Assembly: GCA_002964805.2 (NCBI GenBank)
Contig: PUDQ02000036.1
Location: 124,001 to 188,000, forward strand
Reading direction: 5' to 3'
From: Trametes villosa
Taxonomy: Eukaryota; Basidiomycota; Agaricomycetes; Polyporales; Polyporaceae
DNA length: 64,000 bases
The notes under the pieces were generated by a model that saw nothing but the letters and a program-made list of their open reading frames with translations, did not search any database and was not told the DNA's origin. The translations under genes and the position numbers were made by a program. Shown here in pieces: positions 25,001 through 38,413 of the stretch. Numbering within the stretch: position 1 is the first letter of the stretch; every line of letters begins with the position of its first letter.

Positions 25001-27011
25001 GCGTGCTCAGACTTCTCTCATTCGTCCTCACCCTCCGGCCCTTCCGTCCCGGACCGCGCTCGATCTCGCCTTGACGCATGCCAGACAGCGCACGTAACTG
25101 GGCTGGACGCGCTGGGAATTCCGCTTCGTGCGCCGGCGGGTAAGTACACTCTTAGCCGTTCACATGCATTTGTACAGTACTCACCGCAGTTATCAGCCCA
25201 ACCACACTCGAACCAAGCTCGCGCAACCTGCTGCATTCGCCAAGATCATCGGAGCGCGCCTCAGACACGACGAGACGGCGGCGTGGCGGTTTCCGGGTGT
25301 CGAGGGATGGGAGATCGCGTCCGGCGTGAGGAGCACTATGTCTAGTAAGTCCACGTCGCCCTCTGCAACGGCGGCTGCTCACCACTTCGACAACCCGCCC
25401 CGGAGAGGCCGACTACTCTTGCTACTGCGAGCGGAGCCGCCGTACGCGCCGGGACAACTCGTACACAATCCGGACGGGCGGGCGGACTCGAGCTCAGCAA
25501 GTACAAGGTCGGCTCGACGCGTCGGAGAGCGTCGCATGCGACGAAGATGGTCCCACCGAGGTACGCGCCTCCCTCCTCCGTACCCCGCACGCCCGCGTCG
25601 ACAGCCACACTCACACGCACACTCATCTGCCCAGTCCCCGCCCACGCCGCCACAAACGCGAGCCGCGGGGCGTACAGGCGCGGGAGACAGCCGTCGATAC
25701 ATACAGTAGCTTGAGCCTTGTATAGATCTAGAACTCGAACTCCGAGCACTCACTACGTAGTTACACGCGCCCGCCGTCCCCGTCGTCCGGGTGGTGCACC
25801 GAGTTTGTTTGGGGTGGGCCCCGCCGTCCACCGCGCATGGCCTGCCGAGCGTCGACCGCCGTCCGCGAGCTGCCGGACGACGCGCGCGAGGTTCGCGTCG
25901 CTCGAGCGTCCAGTACCCGAGGCGCGTCAGTAGCCAGCACCGAGTACCGAGTACCGGGGAGCCTGGTCGGCGTGCGCCGGCCGCGCGTGCTCGGCGGACT
26001 CGGAGGCGGGAACGCGGCGGAGAGCCCGAGGACCGAGGGCCGAGGGCGGGCAGCCATAGGCGATCCTAAAGTACTAGTCAGTCCGATTTCCGGTCCCGCA
26101 GAGAGCGAGCGGGGCACGCACGACCCGCTCGAAAAGTGCGCCTGGAAGCGCACGGCGGCGGAGCCTCTCGTAGCAGAGACCGACGGGACGGGACGGCGGG
26201 CGAGAGACACAGAGCCCGCCCCGGGCGTCGAGCCGCGCACCCGCGCCGCGCCGCGCGTCGACAGACGCGTGCGCGCCCCCCAGCACGCCCCCCTCGCGCG
26301 GCGTGGACCGCCCGCTCTCCCTGCCCGCTCTCCTCCTCACCGCCCTCGACACCTCCAGGCCTCACTTCCCCCCCTCTTTCCCTCCCCCGACCACGCCACA
26401 CCGGGCTCGGAGCTCGGAGCTGGGGGCTCGAGGGCGGGGCAGCGTCTCTCCGCCTCCGCCTCCGCCTCCGCCTCTGCGTCCCGGCGCTCTGGCGTGCGAC
26501 TTGCCACTCGCGCGCGTGTCCGTGCCCAGCCGCTTGTCGGGGCTCGGGAGTCGGGAGTCGGGAGTCGGGAGTGGGAAGTCGGGTGGGTGCTTCCGATTCC
26601 GGGGGGCTGAGAGCGTGGAGGGAGTGCGGGTATGCGATTTGGGGGCGGGGGCGGGGGAGGCTGAGACGGGCGGCGAGCCGCGAGCCGTACACTGTGGACA
26701 GAGCGTCCTGGGGTCGACTCCGATGCGCGCAGAGCGCGACTTCAGGTCTCCCACTCACCCGTCCGCCCATCGTCCGCCGCCCGCCCTCGCGCCCAGGACG
26801 TCCGCCCGACACAACAAGAGATCCCGACCACGGATCCGCCCCCCGTACCATCGCACACCCCCTCCTCCCCTCCCCCACGCATACATCCGCGCCGCCCGTC
26901 CCACGCACTCGCCGACACAGCACGCCGGCGGTCGTGTCACTCGGCACTCGACGCTAGGCGACGCCACGTAGGCGAACCCTGGGCGCGGGGCGCGGGACGG
27001 GCGGCTGCACC

Positions 27012-27060
27012 TAGGCGGGCGGGCAGGTGGGTACAAATAGCGGGGGGTGCGGGGGTTGTG
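27012..27060 (+). promoter_or_regulatory. TATA-like element, unit 3
   Basis: TACAAATAG from 27032, 1667 bp upstream of the ATG of importin fragment 3. The spacing is kept within a few bases across units. Confidence 0.5.
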
Positions 27061-28698
27061 CCGCTCACCACTCCCTTCCTCGCCTCTCACCTCCTCACCT
27101 CCCCCCTCCCCTCCCCTTCTGGGCTGAGACGAGCTCGCTGCTCGCTGCTCGTCGCGTGCCGCGGCCGGCACCGTCGTCTGCCGTCCCGGTCGACTCGCCG
27201 CGGCGGGCCCGGGCTGGCGTACGTGCACCTGAGTAACAGGTCGCGGTGAGTCAGAGTCGGGCATCGGATTTCGCCGTGGTACTCACTTTCGTTTTCGGCC
27301 AGGGTGGGCCAGTCGGGGATGGCGGGGGCGCGCGCAGGACCTGGGGAGCGGGCAGTGAGCGGCGAGTGGGCCGTCTCGAGAGGAGATAGACATGAACATA
27401 CCTGGTCGGGTCGTCCGCGTCCGCGCGCGCGATTGTGAGCGGAGGTGCGAGGCGGCGGTCGTGCGCACGGGCGGCGTGTCGAACGGCCGGGGGGACTCCG
27501 TTGAAGGCGCGAGCGAGCGGTTGTCCGTCTGCTGCACGAGCGCGAGGCGCACGCGCGTGTCTTGCGGCGGTCCGCGAGCGTGTGCAGCTACCGCGGCGTC
27601 GTTCTCTTGGCTGGCCGGGTACGAGGGCAGTAGGCGAGTGGTTAGACGGCCGTCAGGCGCGAGACGAGCGCCGACGGCGTGTGGGTGTCGCGAAGGGATT
27701 GACGAGCGTTTGGTGGCTGTGAGGGAAGTAGTCATCGGGGGGAAGGGGCGTCGAGTAGATGTGGGGGCGTACCGGAGTGCGGTGCTGTGGGCGTTGCAAG
27801 ACGTACGCGAGGAGCCTGCCGGAGTGTGGGCGAAGCCTCACAAGCACATGCGGCGGGCGTTTGACGAGAGGCATCTTGCGGAGGCGGATGTCGCATGCGC
27901 CAGTGAGCCGGTAGAGTAACAGAGGCGGCGGGGGCTGGGTGGGAAGTGTGCCCGTGGCGAATGAGGTGCCGAGTACAGCGAGCTTATTAGGATTTGAATA
28001 AGGCGTTATTGAGCGGGAATGGATATGCTAGCGACGTAATACGCCGCTGGGTTAGTGCTGATAGAGCGAGTCCGTAAGGGAGGCCGTCCAAGCCATCGAG
28101 GGTCGTTGTATGCGCCTCTACGCCGAGCCGACGCAGCACAAGCGAGGAAGCAAGCTCGAGCAACGAGCTCAAGGACCAGTGTAAGCGAAACAAAGCCCGG
28201 ATTGTGCCAGCTATCAGCCAGAGCCGTCATCTACTGCCAGAGGCCGCCGCCAGTCCGTAGCAATGGCTGCCGTCGAGGACCGAGGCCGGCGGCCGCGTGC
28301 TCAGCATGAGAAACCCAGCCTAGGTGCGAGCGGGCGAGGGCGACTGGCAGGCGCGTGAGATCGAGTGCAGATCGCGAGCCGCGAGGGACGTGGGGCCACG
28401 GGAGCAGACAGCAGGCAGCCAGTCGAGCTACGCGGCGGGCGAGGTGGCAGAGGGCGCGAGCAGAGCCAGCCAGGGCAGACAGCCGTGCACGGGCGAGCGA
28501 GAGTCTCTCCCCAGCGAGTCGAGCGGTGGCCGGGCAGAGAGCAGCGGGGAGGGACGACGTCATCGGATAGACGCGATCGGGGATAGACGCCGGATGGATG
28601 CGAGCCACGTGGGCCCATCTCTCGCTGCTGTCCTCGCCTGCGCCCTGCTCTCCGCTCTCTGCTTTAGCTGCTGCTCGGATTGGGAGAGGAGTGCAGCG

Positions 28699-29072
28699 AT
28701 GGCCGACGTGCTTGTCCCGCCCGAGATCACCGCAGAGGTCACCCAGATCCTCTCCAACCTCGTCCTCGGCGACAATCCCATCCGCTCCAGGCAAGTTCCC
28801 TCCCCTGCATCGATGCCCGCCGTCCGCTGACCGCTGCGCCGCCCGTACTACAGCGCAGAGAAGGCGGTCAACGACCGGCTCGAGCAGACCCCCGAGCTCT
28901 ATCTGCTCGCCATCGCCCAGTTCGCGACCTCTGCCGACACCGAGCTCGTGAGTCCTTCTCCCCGTCCTCCCCACGCACGCGATCGACCGCGCCCCAGATG
29001 CGCTCCTTCTCCCTCGTCCTCCTCCGCCGCCTCCTCTTCCGCCCCCCCTCCCAAAACCGCCTCGCGCTCTAG
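28699..29072 (+). pseudogene. Truncated Kap121/importin-5 5' fragment 3, closed by a stop
   Basis: Exon 1 28699-28790, exon 2 28854-28947 and exon 3 28998-29072. Intron 1 begins GCAAGT, the best GC-type donor of the four copies. A ~32-bp deletion at the breakpoint joins CTC to TAG, so a spliced product would end at TAG 29070-29072 after about 86 residues. Only the first HEAT-repeat region could be made. Confidence 0.9.
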
Positions 29073-29280
29073 GCCGGCGACCGGTGTTTGCGACTCCTCG
29101 GCTGGGCAGTGGCGGTGCGGACGGTGGCACACATGGACCCACGGGCGGCGGGGCGGACCGTGCTCGCTCGAGTGTTTCGAATGGCCACGGAAAGATTCAC
29201 GTACTCTGTCAGCATCGTACAGAGCAGTTTGGACACCGGGATCGCAGGGGCTGCTTGGACACTGGGGCTGCTTGGACAGG

Positions 29281-29335
29281 GGGACTCGAACTGGGGACTC
29301 GGACTGGGGACTCGGACTGGGGACTCGCAGACGGA
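29281..29335 (+). repeat. Minisatellite, unit 4 counterpart
   Basis: Direct repeats of a GGGGACTCGGACT-like unit downstream of importin fragment 3. Copy number differs from the tract at 18976, so it could serve as a marker to tell array units apart. Confidence 0.75.
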
Positions 29336-31842
29336 CCCGTGCGCTGACACCGGACAGTTGAACTTGTGCATTCAATGGCACCTCACAGTACGTACTCTCC
29401 CCGTTTCCGCCCTCGCGCTCGCGCCCGTCTCAGTAGGTACCCCGCGCCGCCCCCGCCTGCCTCCGCCCATCTCGTCTCTGCACTCGTTTCCGCCCTGCCT
29501 GACTCGCCTCCGCCCTACTCGTCTCGCCGCCCTGCTCCGCGTCCCGCCCACGCGCTCTCGTACTGTACCTGCACCACCACAGACGCGCGCACGGCCTACT
29601 CCGAGCGTGCCGTCTCCTGCACTGCACGTCGGGCGCCCCGACGAGCGCCGCCCCTCACCACGCCCCGTGTGTCCTGCCACGACTCGCCCGTCTCGACGCC
29701 TGCCCCGCCCTGCTGCCAAACCCCCTCCGTGCGCCCGCGCCCGCCGCGCAGCGAACACGCCGCACGAACGGGGCATGGCAGGACTCCGCGCAAACCGCGA
29801 ACCCGCCCCCGCCGGCCGGGCCCCGCGCGAGCTTGCTGCCGCCCGATACGCTGGAACGGGCAAGTCTCCTCCGCAATGCGTGCCCGGCGTGTCTTCTGCC
29901 GCTTCCAACACCTGTCCTCCCCCCGCACGGCTCTCACCGTCGCGACGACTCACCGCCGCCGGCACTGACCTCGACGAACGCGCTCGGCCAGCCCGACTTG
30001 TGAAGTCTGCCGGCCGCGCATCGACGTGTGGCTCGCCAACGGCCGCCGCACACCACCATCGACCCGGGCGAGCATGTCTCGGCGTCGAGCATGAAGGCTC
30101 ACCTGTAGTTCCACTCCAAACCGCCCACCCGCCGCCGCCATACCCGTGTCCGCCTCGTCGAGTGCCGCATGACGGGATGCAGCCGCCGCGCCACATTCCG
30201 ACGTGTGCGCCGCCACGGGTGCAGGCACTCTGTAAGTCAACCGCTCCCCTGCAGCAAACGGCGAACTCACTTCTTGCCCCCGACCCTCAGCTGTTCGCGA
30301 CGGCCTGCTGCGTACTTCCTGGGTCGTCCAGGGTGTCGAGCACAGAACAAGGAAAGCAGACCCGACCAGCAAGGGTGCAGCACAGTGACGATGGGAGCAG
30401 CTATCGAGCGGAGGAGGTGAAGGATGGGGGAGCAGGACAAGATAGTGAGTCGACCGGGAGACCACGGTCCACGAAGCGGCGTGCGCAGAGCCTGGGCCGA
30501 GCGCGCCAGCGTTTGCGGAGGCGGTACGCCTTCGCGAATGTTGCGCGCGCTCCGCGTCCTCGCAGACGTGTTTCAATGTCCCGCGCGTACGGCGCTGTTC
30601 CCGCTGCGACTGCATCCCCGGGCGAATGCTCGGAGGCTCGCGCCGGGTGTTCTGCGCCTCCCGGAGCGGCATCTCGCATTGATTGTGTATGTAACAGGAG
30701 TAAGTACTAGTAGTCCCAGCAATATACAGTTTTCCGCCGTCCTGGCGTCGAACCGGCGGTCTTACAAAGACGCAGTGGGGCACGGCGTGCAGCGGGTGCG
30801 ATGAGGGGCTTGCCGGCGTAAACGTGCATTGACTAGAAGCTGCCAAGCGAGTCGCGCGACCATTCGGCGACGAGTCACGCCCGAAAATACCTCCCGGAAC
30901 GCCGCCGCCGAAGGTACGCGTGCATCTTTGATGTTTAGCGCATTCCCTCATGTTCATTGTGCACCAGCCGCACGGAGAAGCTCGTCCGCCCTCGTTGGTA
31001 TCATCCTTGGATTGTGCTTTGTCCTTTGCACTCACTACCGTTAGCAGCACAACCAGGCCTCAGGAGAGAATGCACCGTCGAAGAGATCTGCCCGGGATGA
31101 CGATCGGAAGGCAGCACAAGACCTCGCCCGCCAGGGGCACTGACAAGCGTGTTTAGCGAGGTACGTCCGACGTTTCAGTGGACGTCCATCCCGCCGTCCT
31201 CTGCCCGCGCCGGCCACGGGTTTCAGCGCGCGCGGTACGCGCAGACGAGCCCGCCAAGCCTCCGAACGCGCTGCGCGACGCCAGCCTGCGTAAGCATAGT
31301 GAGTGCTTGCCCGCGCCGTCCGAATTCTGTCCGTGCCGCTCACCTTCGGACACTCTCCCCGGCTTCCCGCACACCCCGGCGAGCAGCCACCCGCTCGCGG
31401 CCACTCACCGCTGGACGGAAAGCGTCTCGTAGGCTCTGTGAGTTCTCTCCTTCTCTCGTTTGAGGCGCCGCAATGCTGACACCCTCTCTGCGCGTTCGTG
31501 CGCAGGTAGGCTCTTTATTCTACTCCTCTCCCTGGGCCGCGCTGTCCGCGTGCACGCGCACTCTTGTCCTCCGTCATACGCGACCCGCGCGCCCATACAT
31601 CCTCGCAGCACTCGACCGGCCGCTCGGAGAGCACTGCACGACCTCACAAATTGCGCACGCAGGCCCATGGGATGGTTAGCCCTGTGAGTGCTCCGTCCTG
31701 GTCGCTCCGCCGCGCTGCAACACTTATTGACCCCTCGAGCGCGGCCTAACAGACCGTGAATATCCGGTGAGTATATTCTTGTATCCTTTCAGACGATAGT
31801 ACTAACAGCGCGCCGGCCTTACTTCCACGAGCTCGCGGCGCC

Positions 31843-32343
31843 GTGCGCATCAACGTCGAGGCGCGAGTGATGGCTCTGCACGGGACAATTGGGGACACGA
31901 GCAACAGGCGGGCTCGCCACACTGAACAAGGTGAGCATAGGGCTTTTACAGTTTCTACCCTGATTCCCACCGGCCGGAGAACGACGGAGTCGCAGTACAC
32001 ACGCTATCTACAAGGCAAGCACAAGACCTGCAGTTCGTACGACGTCGAGGAGGCTCCTCCAGGTCCTCGCCGCATGCCGGAGTCGTACCGCGTGCCCGGA
32101 ACATGCGACCGGCTTCAAAGCGCGGCTTTGCAGTCTCCAGTCTCCCCGGTAGGCTGTCTGACGGTTCGCGCGAATCCTGCACGCATACGCGCGTTGCGCG
32201 GGGCGATTCGAGTGCAGACGGATGAGCTCTGGGCGCATGAGCTGAAGACGTCAAGCATGATATATTATCTTGTACTTAGCATACAGTACGAGCGCGCCGC
32301 GAGGCGCAAAGCGTCCCCGTGGGCCTCCTCATGTGTGATGTAA
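31843..32343 (+). other. Exon-like conserved open frame, unit 4
   Basis: A 166-codon open frame (GTG at its start) is homologous to 8878-9315 and to the frame from 21487. Conserved stretches include 'RINVEAR', 'MALHGTIGDTSN' and 'CTRYLQGKHKT'-like residues. It is the longest of the three copies, but stop codons and indels around it prevent a full gene model. Confidence 0.3.
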
Positions 32344-32429
32344 GGGCGCGCGCCCGCGAGCGCGAGCGCGGCGTCCAGGACTGGCTCGGAATGGAGTGCT
32401 GTATGCGGCTGCCCACGCTGGATGAGTAG
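32280..32429 (+). other. Terminal-exon-like island, unit 4
   Basis: After TGTACTTAG, 50 codons are open to TAG 32427-32429, with 'LLMCDVRARA' and 'VQDWLGMEC'. Differences from the unit 2 and 3 copies show a mild excess at third codon positions of this frame, which favours a coding ancestry. Upstream exons of this copy carry stops. Confidence 0.35.
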
Positions 32430-35400
32430 GAAGCCCTGCCCGCACCGTTCGTCCATTCGAGGCTCCGCGCGACGCGCTCCAGAATTGTCAGCACCCCAGA
32501 GAGCCGGCGAATTGACTTGGGGCAAGACGCGGTGGCTGAGCGGCGGTTCGCGCCGGCAGCCTCGGGGTCGCAGGTAGATGTCAATGGTATAGGCGAGATT
32601 CAGGCTTGAAGCCGGCCGGATCTGTGCGAGGCGGGCGGTCAGCAGAAACACGGTACAATTGGGGCTCTACCGTCGCGTATGCAAGCTCGGGGGTTTCGGG
32701 CTGAGCACCGGCGCGGTACTGCATGATGCGGTGCGAAGAGAGAGAGAGCGGCAGCGCATGTTCGAGGCTTCCGAGGTGCACATCCGCCCTCCCCACCGCC
32801 GTCACATGGACAGGCCACTCTGCCCGAGCCTCCTCCTTCGCTGGATGCACGCCAGTGCGAGTGCACACGTCCGCTATATGGCATATATACCTGTAGGGCG
32901 CGGTAGTACAATGTTTATCTATTTGGGACCTCCTACTCGGGACTCTGCCGCGCGATCCCCGCCTTCCTGGATCCCGACTCGTACTTGGCGCGATGCATGC
33001 GCACTGAGAGTGCGCGCCGACGGTCCGGACACCGCAGGTTACGAGAAGCGAGGCCCAATAGCGGGCGCCGGAACGCAGGACCATGAGCGCGAGGCGCATA
33101 CGGCTAGGACGCGTGCAAACCGTGAGTGCTTGGACGGACTCCGAGCCACTATGCTGCTTACCTCGCGCCGTTGCTCTCCTCGTCTTCCCTCTCATCATCC
33201 GCCGCCCGTCTCCTGCAGCCTCGTTCCCTGGTGCTTGGACTCATTGTCTTTGTATACTCCTCGCACCACCTGTACTCGCGCCGCACACTCCGAGTCTGCA
33301 GCTCTCCCGGAGGCTGGTAAGTCAGCTATATTTCGGAGGTTAGTAGTACTCCTCACCAGTCTGATGCACAGGCTCTACCCGGCCGCCCCGCGCCTGCGCG
33401 GGCTTGGAAAGAGTCGCGCGGGGAGTCTGCATGATGAGGAGACGGCCGAGGGAGAAGGCGCGGCCGGCGGTGGAGGTGCTCTCCCGGAGCGAGGGTGCGG
33501 GATGGGAGGCCCCGGTGGAAAGCGACGGTGTGCAGTGCCGCCACAGCACTGTACGAGCTGCACCGCGGGGCGGCGAGCGACAGGTAAGTGCACCGACTGC
33601 GAACGCTCGAACCAGTATGCGTAAACTGACCTTCCCGGTGTTGTAGATGCGCTCGCCTTGCGCCTGGTGGATCTGAGCACGAACGGTGAGCTCGTCCGCA
33701 CAGCCTGCGCATCCCTTCTACTTTACAGATGCACACATGCGCCTGTGGCGCACAGAGGGGCCGCGAGTACAAGAAGGCCGTAAAGCGGCGGGCGGGAGGG
33801 CAAAGAAACAATTTACTAACGTTTGTGTACATACATGGACGCGTCCGCACGACAGGACGGGCTCACAAGGCTGCAAACGCAATGGAGGGGTTCAAAAGGT
33901 CTGTATACAGCAGCTGTGTAGTGATCAGGCAACGACGGGGTTCGTGCAAGGGCCTGCGGACGTACCGTGAACATATCGCGATGTAGATCGCCCGAGGACG
34001 CGTATGCGCGACCCAGTCCGTTGGTGTGCACCGCTAGGCTATGTCCGACGGACCGCAAGCGTCCTCGCAAATAAACGTCTGCCGGATGCGCGCCCATCGC
34101 GCCCCTTGCCGCCGCGAGATGCGCAGGACGTCGGCGCGAAGATCCGGGAGAACGGCGCGGGCGGTGAGCGGCGATATCGCAGTCGGCGGCGGGTGCACAC
34201 TACGACACGCACCACAGCCGGGGTCCACAACCGTACATTAGTCTGGGATCAGTCCTGCGCGCCGCCAAATGTGCCGTCCGCTCCCGTGAAGCACAGAGCT
34301 CGCAGTGGGCATTCTGGGGAGCAGGGTCTCGTCGTCACCCCCTCGATTCGGACTGACAACGCTCGGGCGAGCGGATTCGCGCCGCGCATTGCAAGCGCGG
34401 CGCGGGGAGTCGGTGGCAGCGCACGGAGCTCGTGTCCGCGTCCCCGGACTTCGCGAGGGGGGCTGTACACGCTGCTAGCGATTGGGCAGTCAATTTAATG
34501 GCAATAAACGAGGAGAGATGTGTGTACCTCGTGCTCGGGCCATCGCAGGGCGGGGATCTCGCCGCGTCGCAAGTCTGAACACAGGGGATCGATGGGAACC
34601 GCATCCATTTCGGTTTGGTATCAGCCCCGCCGCTCGCCGCAAAATGCGCCGGCCGCTCGCGTTCGGTGCGGAGCTTGCACTGCGAGGTCCGCGGAGCGGA
34701 GCCCCGTCGGCCCTCTGTATTCTGACGGACGACACTTGGGGGAGGGGAATCGCGGCGCGCATTGTGGCAAGCGCGGCGCGAGGAGTCCGGCGGCGGCGTA
34801 CAGAACTCGAGTCCGCGTCCCCGGTCTTCGCGCGCGGGCGCGTTTGAGGGCGCGGGGCTGTATGTGTAATGTTAGCGATTCGGCAGCCTATCCAGTGGCG
34901 AGAAACAGAGACAAATGCGCGTACCTTACAGTCTGGCCATTGCATGGCTGCGATGTGGCGTCGCGAGGTTGCACGGGCGATCGAGACGCACGCCGGAGGC
35001 CCGGGGCGCGTCTAGCAGCTCTGCAAGAAGCCCTGTTGTTAACCTCCCGCCCACAAGCACCTCCATACCGCGATAGAAGCCTCCATCTCGGTGGACGGAG
35101 CGTTAGACTCGCGCGACGAGCTCCTGTCGAGTCGGGGGACCGTATAGGAGCGCAGCCGTCGTCTCGCGCGAGTGCCAATTCAAGCACAGCGCGGGCGTGC
35201 GTCTGTACGCGGCTGGGCGGTCGATCCGGACGCCGAGCGCGATATTTGCGCTATGCGAGCCGTCGGCGGGTGTTTCGAGCACGCGGCGGCATGCGTGCGC
35301 GATCGTGGGGAGCCCTAGAACGAGACGATCAGCGCGGGGGACCCGGGACACGGAGTGAGCGCGGCGTCGCACCTCGGACCCTCTGCGCGCTCCGACGTCC

Positions 35401-37449
35401 TAACCCTCCAGCCCTTCTGTCCCAGACCGCGCTCGATCTCGCCTTGACGCACGCTACACGCCGCACGTAACTGGGTTGGACGCGCTGGGAATCCCGCTGC
35501 ATGCGCCGATGAGTGAGTACACTCAAAGCCACTTGCATGCATCTGTACAGTACTCACCGCCGTTTGTAGCCCAACCAGCCTGAGACTCGAGTGCAGCTCG
35601 CGCGACCCGCACGATACTTCCGTGCTCGACAAGACCCTCAGAACGCGCTTCGGACGCGACGGGACGGCGCTGTGGCGGTTTCCGGGCATCGAGGGATGGG
35701 AGATCGTGGCCGGCGGAGTGAGTACCCTGTCCTGTGAGTGCTCGGTCGCCCTTAGGCTCCGCAATCACGACCGCCCACCACCCGGATAGGCCGACCAATC
35801 TTGCTAATGCAAGTGGCGCCGCCGTGCGCGCCGGCACACCATGTACACAATCCAAGGGCGCGGAGTACAGGCGGGCGGACTCGAGCTCAGCAAGTACAAG
35901 GTCGGCTCGACGCGTCGGGGAGCGTCGCATGCGACGGCTAGGGTACCACTACCAAGTACGCCCCTCTCTCCTCCATCCTCCGTACCCCGCACGCCCGCGT
36001 CTCCAGCCACACTCACGCCCAAACTCATCTGCCCAGTCCTCGCCCAGGCCGCCACAAACGCGAGCCGCGGGGCGTACAGGCGCGGGAGACGGCCGTCGAT
36101 ACCTACAGTAGCTTGTATAGATCTAGAACTCGAAGTCCGAGCACTCACTACGTAGTTACCCGCACCCGCCGTCCTTGTCGTCCGGGCAAAGCACCGAGTT
36201 TGTTTGGGGTAGGTCCCGCAGTCCACCGCGCATGGCCCGCCGAGCGTCGGCCGCCGTCCGCGAGCTGCGGGACGACGGGCGCGAGCTTCGCGTCGCTCGA
36301 GCGTCCAGTACCCGAGGCGCGTCAGTAGCGAGTGCCAGGGAGCCTGGTCGGCGCGCGCCGGCCGCGCGTGCACGACAGTCTGCAGACTCGGAGGCGGGAA
36401 CGCGGCGGGGAACTCGAGGTCCGAGCTCCGAGGGCGGGCAGCCACAGGCGATCCCTGTCAGTGTACAAGTACTAGTCAGTCCAATTTCCGGTCCCGCAGA
36501 GAGCGAACGGGGCGGGCGCGACGCGCTCGAAAAGTGCGCCTCGAAGCACACGGCGGCGAAGCCCCTTGGAGTACACACCGAGGGGACGGGGCGCGAGAGA
36601 CACAGAGCCCGCCCCGGGCGTCGCGCGTCGCGCGAGCCGCGCACCCGCGCCGCGCCGCGCGTCGACAGACGCGTGCGCGCCCCCAGCACGCACCCCTCGC
36701 GCGGCGTGGACCCGCCGCTCTCCCTGCCCGCTCTCCTCCTCCCTGCCCTCGACACCTCCAGGCCTGCCCTCCCCCCCTCGTTCCCTCCCCCGACCACGCC
36801 ACACCGGGCTCGGGGCTCGGAGCTGGGGGCTCGCGGGCGTGGCAGCGTCTCTCCGCTTCCGCCTCCGCCTCCGCCTCCGCCTCTGCGTCCCGGCGCTCTG
36901 GCGTGCGACGTGCCACTCGCGCGCGTGTCTGGGGGCGGGTCGGCAGCCGACAAGCGGCTGGGCACGGGATGGGCGGGGCGCGGGCTCGGGAGTCGGGAGT
37001 CGGGAGTGGGAAGTCGGGAGGGTGCTTCCGCTTCTGGGGGCTGAGAGCGTGGACGGGGTGCAGGTATGCGATCTGGGGGCGGGGGCGGGGGAGGCTGAGA
37101 CGGGCCGCGAGCCGCGAGCCGCGAGCCGCGCACTGTGGACAGAGCGTCCTGGGTTCGACTCCGATGCGCGCAGAGCGCGACTTCAGGTCATCCACCCACC
37201 CGTCCGCCGATCGTCCGCCGCCCGCCCTCGCGTCCAGGAAGTCTGCTCGCTCCATCTGACATCAACAAGCAGAGATCCCGAACGGGGATACACCACGCAC
37301 ACCCCCTCCTCCCCCCCCCCGCCCAAACATCCGCGCTGCCCGTCCCACGCGCTCGCCGACACAGCACGCCGGCGGTCGTAGCACGCCACGCTAGGCGACG
37401 CTACGTAGGCGGACCCTGGGCGCGGGGCGCGGGACGGGCGGCTGCACCT

Positions 37450-37500
37450 AGGCGGGCGGGCGGGCGGGTACAAATAGCGGGGGATGCGAGGAGTGTGCCG
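37450..37500 (+). promoter_or_regulatory. TATA-like element, unit 4
   Basis: TACAAATAG from 37469, 1674 bp upstream of the intact importin ATG, followed by a pyrimidine-rich stretch and exon-like sequence ending in a TTCGCG|GTGAGT donor (about 37680). It may drive the short ORF that ends at 38413. Confidence 0.5.
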
Positions 37501-38164
37501 CTCACCACTCCCCTCCCCCCCACCCCCCTCCTCACCGCTCCACTCCCCTTCTGGGCTGGGACGAATCCCGCGCTGCTCGCTGCTCGTCGCGTGCCACGCC
37601 GGGACCCGTCGTCTGCCGTCCTGGTCGACTCGCCGCGGCGGGCCCGGGCTGGCGTACGTGCACCTGAGTAGCAGTTCGCGGTGAGTCAGAATCGGCTTCG
37701 GATATCGCCGAGCGCAACGCACGTACTCACTTTCGTTTTCGGCCAGGGTGCATGGCCAGCCGGAGATGGCGGGGGCGCACGCAGGACGTGGGGAGCGGGC
37801 AGTGAGTGACGAGTGGGCCGTCTCGAGAGGAGATAGACATGTACATACCCGGTCGGGTCGTCCGCGTCCGCGCGCGCGATTGTGAGCGGAGGTGCGAGGC
37901 GGCGGTCGTGCGCACGGGCGGCGTGTCGAACGGCCGGGGGCCCCCGCCGAGGGCGCGAGCGCGCGGTTGTCCGTCTGCTGCACGAGCGCGAGGCGCACGC
38001 GCGTGTCTTGCAGCGGTCCGCGGGCGTGTGCAGCTGCGGCTGCGTCGTTCTCTTGGCTGGCCAGCGGGTACGAGGGCGGTAGGCGAATGGTTAGACGGCC
38101 GACGGGCGCGAGGCGAGTGCCGACGGCGTGTGGGTGTCGCGAAAGGGCTGACGAGCGTGCGCCG

Positions 38165-38413
38165 GTGGCTGTGAGGGAAGTGGTCTTCGAAGAGCCGGAG
38201 CGTCGAGTAGATGTGGGGGCGTACCGGAGTGCGGTGCTGTGCGCGTTGCAAAACGTACGCGAGGAGGCTGCCCGGAGTGTGGGCGCGAAGGATCAGATGC
38301 GGCGGGCGTTTGATGAGAGGGATTTTGCAGAGGCGGACGTCGCAGGCGTCAAGGAGCCGGTAGAGCAAGAAAGACGGCGGGGGCTGGATGGGAAGTATGC
38401 CCGTGGCGAATGA
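38165..38413 (+). CDS. Conserved short ORF tail upstream of importin (unidentified; weak LYR-like motif)
   Basis: An open + frame ends at TGA 38411-38413. It includes 'AYRSAVLCALQ' and an acidic/basic alternating helix-like tail ending 'KYARGE'. The same tail is open in unit 1 (ends 5044), and a shorter version with the YRSAVL segment is open in unit 3 (ends near 27919). Unit 2 has lost the frame. The YR...L spacing faintly recalls the Complex1_LYR mitochondrial assembly-factor family, but the protein start and upstream exons are not resolved. It could be the last exon of a gene started by the TATA-like element at 37469 or a chance open frame in GC-rich DNA. Confidence 0.3.
   Translation: MAVREVVFEEPERRVDVGAYRSAVLCALQNVREEAARSVGAKDQMRRAFDERDFAEADVAGVKEPVEQERRRGLDGKYARGE

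Larger units (their letters stand above)
18807..29072 (+). repeat. Array unit 3
   Basis: Complete 10.3-kb unit. Homologous islands occur at 21260-22077 (unidentified decayed gene), TATA-like element near 27032, short ORF tail near 27712-27919 and importin fragment at 28699. A short deletion removes the last bases of the importin fragment and the first bases after the breakpoint. No independent gene is recognised in the remaining sequence. Confidence 0.9.
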
